Positions 59,801 to 64,000 of a DNA stretch of 64,000 nt are shown piece by piece. The notes under the pieces are model-generated. The model was given only the letters and a program-made list of their open reading frames with translations. It did not search any database and was not told the origin of the DNA. The first letter of the stretch is position 1, and every line of letters begins with the position of its first letter. Source of the DNA: Strongylocentrotus purpuratus (Eukaryota; Echinodermata; Echinoidea; Camarodonta; Strongylocentrotidae); NCBI RefSeq assembly GCF_000002235.5, contig NW_022145599.1, positions 4,672,905 to 4,736,904 of the forward strand. The letters run 5' to 3'. The position numbers and the translations under genes were made by a program.

Positions 59801-62800
59801 TTTATGTATGATACAAGCTTGGGATTAGGATTCTGAATCCGTTGTTGGCCCTGATACAAACCGTGTATCGTGGGATCAACAATCTAAATGCATGAAACCC
59901 TTTTCAATTTCAGGAAGAAATACAAGCCCCTCTTTGTTCAGTCATGTTTTATTTTAATAACAAGGTAGACAGAATTTGATGCCTGTAACTCTTTGAGTGT
60001 TAATTATCCACTGGCACATTTGACCTACATAACATTCAACTAATCAATATATAAATGAATGAATAAATAAATAATAAATAATCATTAGAGAAATTTAAAA
60101 AATATAAATATTTTTTCCTCCCCAGGCACTCAGGAGCAAGGATCAGAAGTGTTGAAGCATCTAGAGAGAATCATGCGTGTGAAAGCAGCATTACTCAACA
60201 AAGAGAGCAAGAACAGACGGGTGCCAAGGTATTTTTGCAACTCTTACAGTCTAAACCAGAATCATGGACATTCGTTTGGAATCCTTAAAATGGGATTAAT
60301 GGGATGTTCTTTCCTTAGAATATAATTGGCTTTCTCTTTTCCAAATCGACTAGCTTTTAAACATACAAATAAAAATAAAGATAGTAACATTTATAGAGTA
60401 CTAATTTGTCTAATTGCTGTACTATTATTACCTTGGCTTTAACCAAGCTACCCTGATAAGGCGCTCTAGCATTCAGGGAATATGGAGATACTCTTGGGTA
60501 GAGTTAGTGTCCTGGATGTACATACGTTCTTTGTAGGTTTGCTTAGTGAGCCCAGTAAGTAAGTCTGATAGCCTTCCAAAGAAAGTTATTGATGTTGTGT
60601 CAGTCACAGTGCTCGTATTCTTGTTGATTTATTCGGTAGTCACTAAGGCATCAACAAGAAATTGCCCCAAAATGCCTGAATTAGGTATTTAGATGAGGTA
60701 TTTAATATCTCAGGTGAGCAAATGGAGAGAGGGAACATCTAAAATAAGACAGTTCTGGACATCTTAAATTCAGAGCTACATTGTTGAAAATCCAGATCTG
60801 TGCCAGTTTCACAAATTTACTAAGTCTGTTCTCCTGTTAGTATACTTAGATGTCAGCTTGTCTAAGTTTGTAGTACAATATCATGACTGTACTTGTAGTA
60901 AATACATTTGATTTAATCCATGCACTGAATCTCATTTGGACTCCAGGGGATTGCCAGAGGACTGTAGCCCCACCCTTAGTCACATGGTGATGTGGTTAAT
61001 GACCCAATGTGGACGTCCCCAGACTGAATGCAGACATCAGTGTATGGTTCTTGTCTATGGGCTGACATCACTCTTACCAGGTCAGTCATTCTAGCCCTCA
61101 GGTATCCTAATAAGGAGGGGATGGGGAGGGGGAAGGGGTTACCAGAGAACTTTATCCCTACCCTGAGTCACATGGTGATGTGGTTAATGATCCAATGTGG
61201 ACGTCCCCAGACTGAATGCAGACATCAGTGTATGGTTCTTGTCTACGGGCTGACATCGCTCTTACCAGGTCAGTCATTCTAGCCCTCAGGTATCCTAATA
61301 AGGAGAGGGTGGGGAGGGGGAAGGGGTTACCAGAGAACTTTATCCCTACCCTGAGTCACATGGTGATGTGGTTAATGACCCAATGTGGACGTCCCCAGAC
61401 TGAATGCAGACATCAGTGTATGGTTCTTGTCTACGGGCTGACATCGCTCTTACCAGGTCAGTCATTCTAGCCCTCAGGTATCCTAATAAGGAGAGGGTGG
61501 GGAGGGGGAAGGGGTTACCGAAGGACCGTAGCTCTACCCTGAGTTACATGGTGATGTAGTTGATGACCCAATGTGGACGTCCCCAGACTGAATGCAGACA
61601 TCAGTGTATGGTTCTTGTCTATGGGCTGACATCACTCCTACCAGGTCAGTCATGCTAGCCCTCTGGTATCTTAAATCCTAATAGGGAGGGGGTGGGGAGG
61701 GGGAATGGGTAACCAAAGAACTGTAGCCCCACATTGAGTCACATGGTGATGTGGTTGATGACCCAATGTGGAAGTCCCCAGACTGAATGCAGACATCAGT
61801 GTATGGTTCATGTCTACGGGCTGACATCACTCCTACCAGGTCAGTCAGTTTAGCCTCATGAAATCTGTGGACAAAAAGAGCCTTTGAAGAAAAGGAAGGT
61901 GGAACATCATATCTGGCATACTGCATGTTAGCAGCAGAAGGACAAATTTGCTCAATGATGTGTTTGGTACCTCTACAGCCGCAAATTCTTATGCTAAACA
62001 TCTCTTGGTAACAAACTTATACAAATTTGAAACCCAACGTAAGGCACAGGGTCAGAGAGAGCATGATACTTCTAAAGAAATCAAATTTGTATGGTTTTGT
62101 ACAGAGATAATTTAACTGGTATCTGTCACATTATAGCAGTATGAGAATGACTGTTGAAAGAAAGTGTGAAGTTATTATTTTGCTATTAATGTTTTTCTTT
62201 TACGTGATCCAGGGCGGAATACTCCAGCAACATGGATGCAGAACACAGCCAGAGAGAGGGGTGCTGAGTATTTTGTTGGAAGGTAATCTTTGTAGGAGGT
62301 AGATTCAATGGAATTTAGAAAATAATAAAGTAGGAATTAGCATGTCTCATCCACAGAGGAACACAAGGAAACATTATCTGTGCCACTAGGTTTCTGAAAA
62401 TTATCGTAAATGAAATTTACTAGAAATTTTCGTAGATCAAACAAGCTTGTTTGTGGTAATGGTAATTTCTCATTCAATAAACCAGTTCCTAAATGGCTTC
62501 GTAACGCATGACCCCAAAATATACAGATGGATGCGTCCCACTTGTGCATTTTAAAATAATCACTGCTGAAGTGATGGAGGTTAATCATGAATACCTTTTA
62601 TATGCCTCTTGAGAAGAATACTTCCACCTGTGTATCAGATAAATGTACTTACTTTACTTTTTCAGCCATTATCGATCCACTGCAGGATGAAGGCCTCAGC
62701 ATGCTGTCTCCAAATGTCTCTGTTCAGTGCCTGTTTGTGCCAGTTAATCTTTTCCCAGTACTGTTGCAGCTCATCTCTCCATCTTTTTCTTTGACGTCCC

Positions 62801-63550
62801 CTGTTTCGTTTTTTCTCATATGGTGTCCAAAGAGTGATTGCTGAACTCCAGCGATTATCATTCCTACGGCTGATGTGGCCCGCCCAATTCCATTTCCTTC
62901 TTTTCACTGTTTCAAGGATGTCCTGGACTTTTGTCTGCTCCCTGATCCATTTGTTTGTTTTTCTGTCTTTGGATGTGATGCTTAGAATACTTCTTTCCAT
63001 GTTGTGTTGAGATGCTGCTAGCTTTCTTTCCATTTTTGATGTTAGTGTCCATGTTTCTGCAGTGCATGAGATAAATGTACTGTCGGTGCGTAAATGAATA
63101 CTGATAACATAACTTTCATAAGCATGATACCATTATTCGTCTCGATGGGCTTTACAATTTGGAAACAATTTACCTTTATCTGCCCATGCGCAGATAGTAT
63201 TTACGAACTGGATTATTGTATATACTGTACTACTTTTTTTTTTATAATGGTTATTATAAATATAGTGATATTAAAACAGACATACATATTTTTTGGCTTG
63301 ATCTTATTGAAACGTAAAAATGCATCCAGCCTACACATGTACATGCAACGTCTGTTACTTTCCACCTATTTTAGATTTGAGGGAGGTGGTCATAAGAGTG
63401 GTATACAGAAACAGCCCACCCTAGCCTCCGTGGAACAGCAGTTTTCTGTGAAAGCAACCATCACTTGGCTTGAGTACCTGTTGGCTGCACTGGACTGCTA
63501 CGTCTGGGTCCTGGGGGAAAGTCTACTCACACCAGCAGCTGTCTTCAAAA
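32657..63550 (+). CDS. PRKDC: DNA-dependent protein kinase catalytic subunit, N-terminal third (exons 1-30, continues off window)
   Basis: Thirty exons with GT-AG sites and fully consistent phases encode about 1308 residues. They align in order with the human DNA-PKcs N-terminal HEAT-repeat cradle: [74 protein letters not shown]-like [55 protein letters not shown] and FEGGG. DNA-PKcs is a PIKK-family nuclear kinase that binds Ku at DNA double-strand ends in non-homologous end joining; kinase and FAT domains would lie beyond the right edge. Exons: 32657-32804, 33760-33836, 35210-35377, 35868-35979, 36996-37108, 38014-38113, 38605-38768, 39560-39715, 40583-40678, 41404-41486, 42059-42134, 42579-42747, 43288-43337, 44190-44312, 44745-44879, 46075-46199, 46776-46935, 47563-47844, 49353-49506, 49998-50113, 55279-55471, 55987-56129, 56809-56932, 57372-57523, 57996-58123, 58755-58849, 60126-60228, 60947-61080, 62213-62282, 63375-63550. 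Four exons are tandemly duplicated. From 63551 to the window end I see only intron. Confidence 0.93.
33760..33836 (+). CDS. PRKDC: PRKDC exon 2
   Basis: [20 protein letters not shown]; parallels human SLVFSRDFGLLVFVRKS. Donor GTAAGA. Confidence 0.85.
34533..34936. repeat. TTAA-flanked MITE, family A copy 3
   Basis: Same ends and body as 16080-16481, in PRKDC intron 2; TTAA at both flanks. Confidence 0.85.
35210..35377 (+). CDS. PRKDC: PRKDC exon 3
   Basis: [20 protein letters not shown], then [18 protein letters not shown]; parallels human CTSVYTKDRAAKCKIPAL. Donor GTATGT. Confidence 0.9.
35565..35660. repeat. G-run / C-run pair with CTTTAAGCCC repeats
   Basis: A run of about 16 G is followed some 60 bases later by a run of about 14 C, with CCCAATTCTTTCTTTAAGCC units between. 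The two runs could pair. Confidence 0.7.
35868..35979 (+). CDS. PRKDC: PRKDC exon 4
   Basis: [20 protein letters not shown] then [13 protein letters not shown]. Donor GTTTGC is weak but in phase. Confidence 0.85.
36045..36393 (-). repeat. tRNA-derived SINE, third family
   Basis: On the - strand: AGGCGAGTCGGTAAAACGTC and GCGGGTTCGAATCC (B box) at tRNA-like spacing, followed by a body of about 290 bases. Different from the two SINE heads at 19310 and 19855. Confidence 0.7.
36996..37108 (+). CDS. PRKDC: PRKDC exon 5
   Basis: [20 protein letters not shown]; parallels human VYELLGLLGEVHPSEM. Donor GTAACA. Confidence 0.88.
37782..37920. repeat. 139-bp MITE, GGGRTGCCAGTT ends
   Basis: Left GGGGTGCCAGTT and right AACTGGCATCCC are inverted repeats. 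The inside contains paired TTTTCAGGC / TTTTCAGGCCC words. Confidence 0.65.
38014..38113 (+). CDS. PRKDC: PRKDC exon 6
   Basis: [20 protein letters not shown]; parallels human [20 protein letters not shown]. Donor GTGAGT. Confidence 0.92.
38430..38570. repeat. (GAT)n-rich microsatellite
   Basis: Imperfect GATGATGAT / GGTGATGAT runs in PRKDC intron 6, with a weaker stretch at 38805-38990. Confidence 0.85.
38605..38768 (+). CDS. PRKDC: PRKDC exon 7
   Basis: [32 protein letters not shown]; parallels human [20 protein letters not shown]. Donor GTGAGA. Confidence 0.92.
39560..39715 (+). CDS. PRKDC: PRKDC exon 8
   Basis: [20 protein letters not shown] then [15 protein letters not shown]; parallels human SALESFLKQVSNMVAKNAE. 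Donor GTAAGG. Confidence 0.92.
40079..40463. repeat. TTAA-flanked MITE, family B copy 3
   Basis: Same sequence as 5125-5510; TTAA at both flanks. In PRKDC intron 8. Confidence 0.8.
40583..40678 (+). CDS. PRKDC: PRKDC exon 9
   Basis: [12 protein letters not shown], then [13 protein letters not shown]; human reads LSIAIRGYGLFAG. Donor GTAGGT. Confidence 0.93.
41061..41255 (+). pseudogene. Decayed upstream duplicate of PRKDC exon 10
   Basis: GGGCGGGATATGCTGCTTGT at 41061 repeats as GGGCAGGATATGCTGCTTGT at 41289, about 228 bases on, and the following exon matches too: CTGTGCTAAGGCATTTTTGA... against CCATGCAAGGCATTCATGAA. The copy keeps an AG acceptor (TTTAACAG) but has one inserted base and an in-frame stop near its start, so it cannot replace exon 10. 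It lies in intron 9. Confidence 0.75.
41404..41486 (+). CDS. PRKDC: PRKDC exon 10
   Basis: [20 protein letters not shown]; human reads PCKVINAKDVDFMYVELI. Acceptor TTGATCAG, donor GTGAGT. A decayed copy lies just upstream (41174-41255) and a foldback MITE begins 8 bases after the donor start. Confidence 0.92.
41495..41669. repeat. Foldback MITE beside exon 10 donor
   Basis: GGGCCCTGTTTCATAAAACT at the left is inverted at the right as AGTTTTATGAAACCGGCCCC. The inside has four tandem copies of a 15-base TTACAAGCTACTG unit (41530-41582). Confidence 0.8.
41815..41905 (-). repeat. Probable SINE/LINE tail
   Basis: On the - strand TAAAGCGCTTAGGCACATTG then an AT-rich end with (ATT)n, the form of the retroelement tails elsewhere in the window. 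A similar remnant is at 58255-58310. Confidence 0.4.
42059..42134 (+). CDS. PRKDC: PRKDC exon 11
   Basis: [20 protein letters not shown]; human reads YQMPSFLQSVASVLLYLDT. Donor GTGAGT; a 145-bp foldback begins 18 bases later. Confidence 0.9.
42153..42297. repeat. 145-bp foldback MITE beside exon 11 donor
   Basis: Arms of about 60 bases: GGCCCGAAATCACAAAGGAG at the left against CTCCTTTGTGAATTTGGGCC at the right, and ACGTGTTTCAACGCG near the centre. Confidence 0.8.
42390..42480 (-). repeat. SINE fragment with tRNA-like B box
   Basis: On the - strand AAAGGTCGTGGTTCGATCCC, then a body with AATGCC and AATGTAGATT words shared with 19430-19500. The tail is missing. Confidence 0.5.
42579..42747 (+). 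CDS. PRKDC: PRKDC exon 12
   Basis: [20 protein letters not shown], then [18 protein letters not shown]; human has FLALAAKGPVLRNCISTV. Donor GTAAGA. Confidence 0.9.
42815..43030 (-). repeat. SINE body and tail (no head)
   Basis: TATCAATGTCTTGCCAAAGG and AGAGTGTGGCAAATG match the SINE at 19310-19567. Ends in AATAATAATAATATTGGATA and TTTATATAGCAC. Confidence 0.55.
43288..43337 (+). CDS. PRKDC: PRKDC exon 13
   Basis: [17 protein letters not shown], a 50-base exon; human has HQGLIRICSKPVVLPK. Donor GTAAGT. Confidence 0.88.
43654..43979. repeat. MITE, GGGGTGTTTCATAAAGCTG ends
   Basis: Left GGGGGTGTTTCATAAAGCTG... is inverted at the right (...CAGCTTTATGAAACACCCCC), with TIRs extending about 45 bases through TAAAGTTAC. 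In PRKDC intron 13. Confidence 0.8.
44190..44312 (+). CDS. PRKDC: PRKDC exon 14
   Basis: An acidic stretch ([17 protein letters not shown]) then [18 protein letters not shown]; human has YKDYVDLFRHLLSSDQM. Donor GTTGGG is weak but phase and homology support it. Confidence 0.88.
44745..44879 (+). CDS. PRKDC: PRKDC exon 15
   Basis: [26 protein letters not shown]; human has LLYDEFVKSVLKIVEKLDL. Donor GTGAGT. Confidence 0.9.
45580..45910 (-). repeat. LINE ORF2 C-terminus and 3' UTR
   Basis: On the - strand the frame reads [20 protein letters not shown], then [20 protein letters not shown], the familiar end of CR1/L2/Jockey-type ORF2. It is followed by a 3' UTR with CTCTGCGCCTTAGAATAG and a (TTA)n tail. 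5' truncated; in PRKDC intron 15. Confidence 0.7.
46075..46199 (+). CDS. PRKDC: PRKDC exon 16
   Basis: A Ser/Thr/Gly-rich linker, then [18 protein letters not shown]; human has PAKPKDFSAFINLVEF. Donor GTAAGA. Confidence 0.93.
46300..46440 (+). repeat. SINE 3' part with (ATT)n tail
   Basis: Closely matches 3655-3811: CTTGAAATGCTAGAGCGCCG, AATAATCGGGAGCGCCAG, GAGCGCTATACAAGAACCC, then (ATT)n. Confidence 0.7.
46776..46935 (+). CDS. PRKDC: PRKDC exon 17
   Basis: [31 protein letters not shown]; human has FFEPWVYSFSYELI and LPLISGFYKLL. Donor GTGAGT. Confidence 0.95.
47180..47268 (+). repeat. LINE 3' tail
   Basis: AT-rich sequence ending AACAAATAAAACTTGAAACT then TGAACTTGAA, like the 3' end of the LINE at 51322-54716. 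A severely 5'-truncated copy. Confidence 0.5.
47563..47844 (+). CDS. PRKDC: PRKDC exon 18 (source of the 42-nt block array)
   Basis: Acidic [15 protein letters not shown], then [37 protein letters not shown] and [14 protein letters not shown]; human has [21 protein letters not shown]...YVPALQ. Donor GTAATG. Joining straight to exon 19 gives [13 protein letters not shown], matching human [13 protein letters not shown]. The final part of this exon is repeated ten more times in the following intron. Confidence 0.93.
47845..48800 (+). repeat. Tandem array of the exon 18 3' end, ten extra copies
   Basis: Ten units of 92-93 bases (the first spaced 104) follow exon 18. Each holds a pyrimidine tract, TCATCAG, an identical 42-base block coding [14 protein letters not shown], donor GTAATG and a C-run. 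Blocks end at 47948, 48041, 48134, 48227, 48319, 48412, 48504, 48597, 48689 and 48781. Block length is a multiple of three, and where the period is 93 the spacer is open too ([17 protein letters not shown]). The original exon differs by one base (GTGGTGGAG for GTGGTAGAG). Copy number may be compressed by assembly. Confidence 0.93.
49353..49506 (+). CDS. PRKDC: PRKDC exon 19
   Basis: [20 protein letters not shown], then [16 protein letters not shown]; human has MQPYYKDILPCLDGYL. Donor GTAAGT. Confidence 0.95.
49566..49790. repeat. Dispersed repeat with GCCTCCG hairpin end
   Basis: Starts with a hairpin (ATGCCTCCGCTACAAAGTAG then CCGGAGGCAT) and continues TTGTCCGTCTGTACATCCCG and TTTGGGGTCACAAGGTCAAA, a repeat type I recall as widespread in marine animal genomes. 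In PRKDC intron 19. Confidence 0.5.
49998..50113 (+). CDS. PRKDC: PRKDC exon 20
   Basis: [39 protein letters not shown]; a charged linker ahead of the next HEAT block. Donor GTTAGC. Confidence 0.85.
50839..50862. repeat. (GAAC)n microsatellite
   Basis: Five to six GAAC units; it may lie in or near the 5' UTR of the LINE that follows. Confidence 0.8.
51322..54716 (+). mobile_element. CR1/Jockey-like LINE, internally deleted
   Basis: ORF1 (51322-52050) encodes a coiled coil ([20 protein letters not shown]), then [14 protein letters not shown], an RRM-like start; it has one in-frame TAA at 51826 and the frame resumes to KDDLRKF. ORF2 part 1 (52166-53224) is an APE endonuclease: HFNARSL, TETWI, GDFNIDL, SDHLPI. 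Part 2 (about 53210-54383, in another frame) is the reverse transcriptase from [12 protein letters not shown] through [18 protein letters not shown] and the C-terminal [10 protein letters not shown]. The N-terminal part of the RT (perhaps 200-250 residues) is deleted at about 53210-53225. The 3' UTR ends in (CTTGAA)n at 54684-54714. It cannot move by itself. The 5' UTR probably extends upstream to around the (GAAC)n run at 50839. In PRKDC intron 20, sense orientation. Confidence 0.9.
55050..55242 (-). repeat. MITE, TACAGTCAAACCTG family, inverted copy
   Basis: Ends AAACCAGGTTTGACTGTA and contains GACAGGTGGTCGCTAAACC and AAGTGGTCTTCATG. The same family lies inverted at 58891-59055. Confidence 0.6.
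55279..55471 (+). CDS. PRKDC: PRKDC exon 21
   Basis: [20 protein letters not shown], then [14 protein letters not shown]; human has VVQMLGSLGGQINKNL and FAVPFREMKPVIFL. Donor GTGAGA. Confidence 0.95.
55987..56129 (+). CDS. PRKDC: PRKDC exon 22 (3' end triplicated)
   Basis: [37 protein letters not shown]; human has [20 protein letters not shown]. Ends [11 protein letters not shown] with donor GTATTA. The last 35 or so bases and the first 65 of the intron are repeated downstream. Confidence 0.95.
56130..56420 (+). repeat. Tandem copies of the exon 22 3' end
   Basis: The block AAGGATCTCAGCAGCCTGAT + CAGAGAGAGGCAAAG, donor GTATTA and about 65 bases of intron recur with spacing of 106 then 99 bases (blocks at 56096, 56202 and 56301), with a fourth worn start near 56400 (GGGTCTCAGTAG). 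Copies 2 and 3 keep GT donors. Confidence 0.9.
56809..56932 (+). CDS. PRKDC: PRKDC exon 23
   Basis: [20 protein letters not shown], then [13 protein letters not shown]; human has [13 protein letters not shown]. Donor GTAGGT. Confidence 0.95.
57372..57523 (+). CDS. PRKDC: PRKDC exon 24
   Basis: [35 protein letters not shown]; human has LRDFCGRCIREFLKWSIKQ. Donor GTACAT. Confidence 0.95.
57996..58123 (+). CDS. PRKDC: PRKDC exon 25
   Basis: [35 protein letters not shown]; human has [20 protein letters not shown]. Donor GTAAAG. Confidence 0.95.
58755..58849 (+). CDS. PRKDC: PRKDC exon 26
   Basis: [32 protein letters not shown]; human has ESLALAHADEKSL. Donor GTAGGT. Confidence 0.95.
58891..59055 (+). 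repeat. MITE, TACAGTCAAACCTG family
   Basis: Starts TACAGTCAAATTTGCTTCAG and contains GTGACCACCTGTATAGAAAG and GAGTGGTCTTAATATACGGG. Pairs with 55050-55242. Confidence 0.6.
59056..59592. repeat. Probable TIR element with T-run and NotI-like GC island
   Basis: AAGGCTGTGCACAACGG at the left and CGTCGCAGCCCT at the right are loosely inverted, and AATATTCGGACGC is inverted by GCGGCCGAATATT inside. It contains GCGGCCGCCGC and a run of about 24 T. Boundaries uncertain. Confidence 0.35.
60126..60228 (+). CDS. PRKDC: PRKDC exon 27
   Basis: [20 protein letters not shown], then [11 protein letters not shown], where human has NKAKKRRLPRG. Donor GTATTT is weak; acceptor TCCCCAG. Confidence 0.9.
60425..60485 (-). 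repeat. SINE 3' fragment
   Basis: Inverted match to 46300-46440: TGAATGCTAGAGCGCC and TTAAAGCCAAGGTAATAATA on the - strand. Confidence 0.55.
60947..61080 (+). CDS. PRKDC: PRKDC exon 28 (first of five tandem copies)
   Basis: Acceptor TTTGGACTCCAG, donor GTCAGT. Encodes [44 protein letters not shown]; human has [20 protein letters not shown] and LLPG. This is the only copy in the array with a usable acceptor, and its phases fit exons 27 and 29. Confidence 0.93.
61081..61845 (+). repeat. Four extra tandem copies of PRKDC exon 28
   Basis: Copies end at 61268, 61456, 61644 and 61839 (periods 188, 188, 188, 195). Copies 2 and 3 keep the full reading frame (SHMVMWLM[I/T]QCGRPQTE). Copy 4 has TGG changed to TAG, and copy 5 has an early TAA and CGRPQ changed to CGSPQ. 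All keep donor GTCAGT, but the acceptor position reads AA in a purine-rich context (GGAGGGGGAAGGGG), so they probably cannot be spliced in as exons. Confidence 0.93.
62213..62282 (+). CDS. PRKDC: PRKDC exon 29
   Basis: A 70-base exon between GATCCAG and [26 protein letters not shown]. It sits where human has [20 protein letters not shown]; the phases at both ends agree. Confidence 0.85.
62662..63090 (-). repeat. LINE ORF2 C-terminal fragment, second lineage
   Basis: On the - strand: [65 protein letters not shown]. This is the C-terminal region seen in RTE/BovB-like non-LTR reverse transcriptases, different from the CR1-like remains elsewhere in the window. The frame is open over about 140 codons. 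In PRKDC intron 29. Confidence 0.7.
63375..63550 (+). CDS. PRKDC: PRKDC exon 30
   Basis: [20 protein letters not shown], then [20 protein letters not shown]; human has FEGGGCGQPSGILAQPTLL and WLDLLLAALECYNTFIGE. Donor GTAAGT; one base is left for the next exon, outside the window. Confidence 0.95.
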
Positions 63551-64000
63551 GTAAGTGGAAATTCTGAAGAATGCTGAAGAACACCATAGGAGACAAAAAA
63601 TTCTTCAAAAAGTGTCATTTTTGTGAACTGTGAAGGCTGAGGTTTGAAACCGTGGCAGATTCAGAGTTGAGAGCACAAACGACCTGTGCCCATCACCTTT
63701 GAAAACGATTTCTCATACTTGAAGTTCACAACATCAACAGAATATATCAAACTTAGTACACCCTATTGTAATTTTAATAAATGTTAACCCCCCCCCCTTT
63801 TTACAAGAACCTGGGTCCATCCTTGTTCTGAAATACGCATTTTTTGTGACTCATTTGTATGTACATGTTTTTTGATTAAAATGAGACCGTTTTCGTCGAC
63901 TGTTTGCAAAATAGATAACTAGTTTCTCAACTAGAAACTAGAAACTACACAACCTATGATTTCATTAACAAAATTTGTGAGTTAAATTATTTCCCAAGTC
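63551..64000 (+). other. PRKDC intron 30, no feature seen
   Basis: AT-rich with a C-run at 63791-63798 and AACTAGTTTCTC / GAAACTAGTT-like words near 63920; no exon found. Confidence 0.6.

Noticed and set aside
61028-61470. Two 84-codon frames starting [10 protein letters not shown]
   Set aside because: They start in an alternative frame of the exon 28 copies and run into the next copy; created by the tandem duplication.
62662-63033. 123-codon - strand frame as a host gene
   Set aside because: NWAGHISR...RRNDNRW and [11 protein letters not shown] are typical of non-LTR reverse transcriptase C-termini.
1-64000. LTR retroelements, virus-like elements or Polintons
   Set aside because: I looked for paired long terminal repeats and for gag, protease, integrase, capsid or envelope-like frames and recognised none; the retroelements seen are LINEs and SINEs.

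Overview
The window is animal nuclear DNA: AT-rich, with many short exons in long introns, GT-AG splicing throughout, and a dense load of SINEs, LINE fragments and small inverted-repeat DNA transposons. The protein families and the style of repeats (tRNA-headed SINEs ending in (ATT)n, TTAA-flanked MITEs, non-LTR elements with simple hexamer tails) suggest a marine invertebrate deuterostome, most likely a sea urchin. The species is inference. I saw no bacterial, organellar, LTR-retroelement or virus-like sequence.

Three host genes are supported. (1) On the + strand, 535-3083, are the last three exons of a single-pass membrane glycoprotein resembling TMEM130 (PMEL/GPNMB kin); its start lies off the left edge. 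(2) On the - strand, 26274-13583, nine phase-consistent exons encode an FBXW10 (CDRT1)-type F-box/WD40 protein: a cysteine-containing N-terminal region, an F-box, about seven WD40 blades and a very long, probably disordered tail in the last exon. The first coding exon may be missing. (3) On the + strand, 32657-63550 and running off the right edge, thirty phase-consistent exons encode about 1308 residues, the N-terminal third (HEAT-repeat cradle) of DNA-PKcs (PRKDC), the kinase of non-homologous end joining. FBXW10 and PRKDC are divergent, with about 6 kb of repeat-rich DNA between their nearest visible coding exons.

The most unusual structure is inside PRKDC. Four exons have been tandemly duplicated together with their splice sites: exon 10 (one decayed extra copy upstream), the 3' end of exon 18 (ten extra copies of a 42-nt in-phase block, each with its own AG acceptor and GT donor), the 3' end of exon 22 (two extra copies plus a remnant) and the whole of exon 28 (four extra 188-bp copies that keep the GT donor but have lost the acceptor). 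The first-copy (or, for exon 10, last-copy) splice pattern gives a normal DNA-PKcs sequence, so the arrays are either intronic satellites born from exons or a source of alternative or decoy splicing.

The remaining DNA is mostly mobile-element sequence: three unrelated MITE families that all sit between TTAA tetranucleotides; a group of foldback elements sharing a GTTTCATAAARCT-like terminus, two of them immediately after PRKDC splice donors; a 448-bp terminal-inverted-repeat element with a perfect 9-bp target duplication upstream of the PRKDC start; tRNA-derived SINEs; an internally deleted CR1/Jockey-like LINE in PRKDC intron 20; and several LINE 3' ends. The long stretches 5511-8592 and 9105-13300 hold no gene I can recognise.
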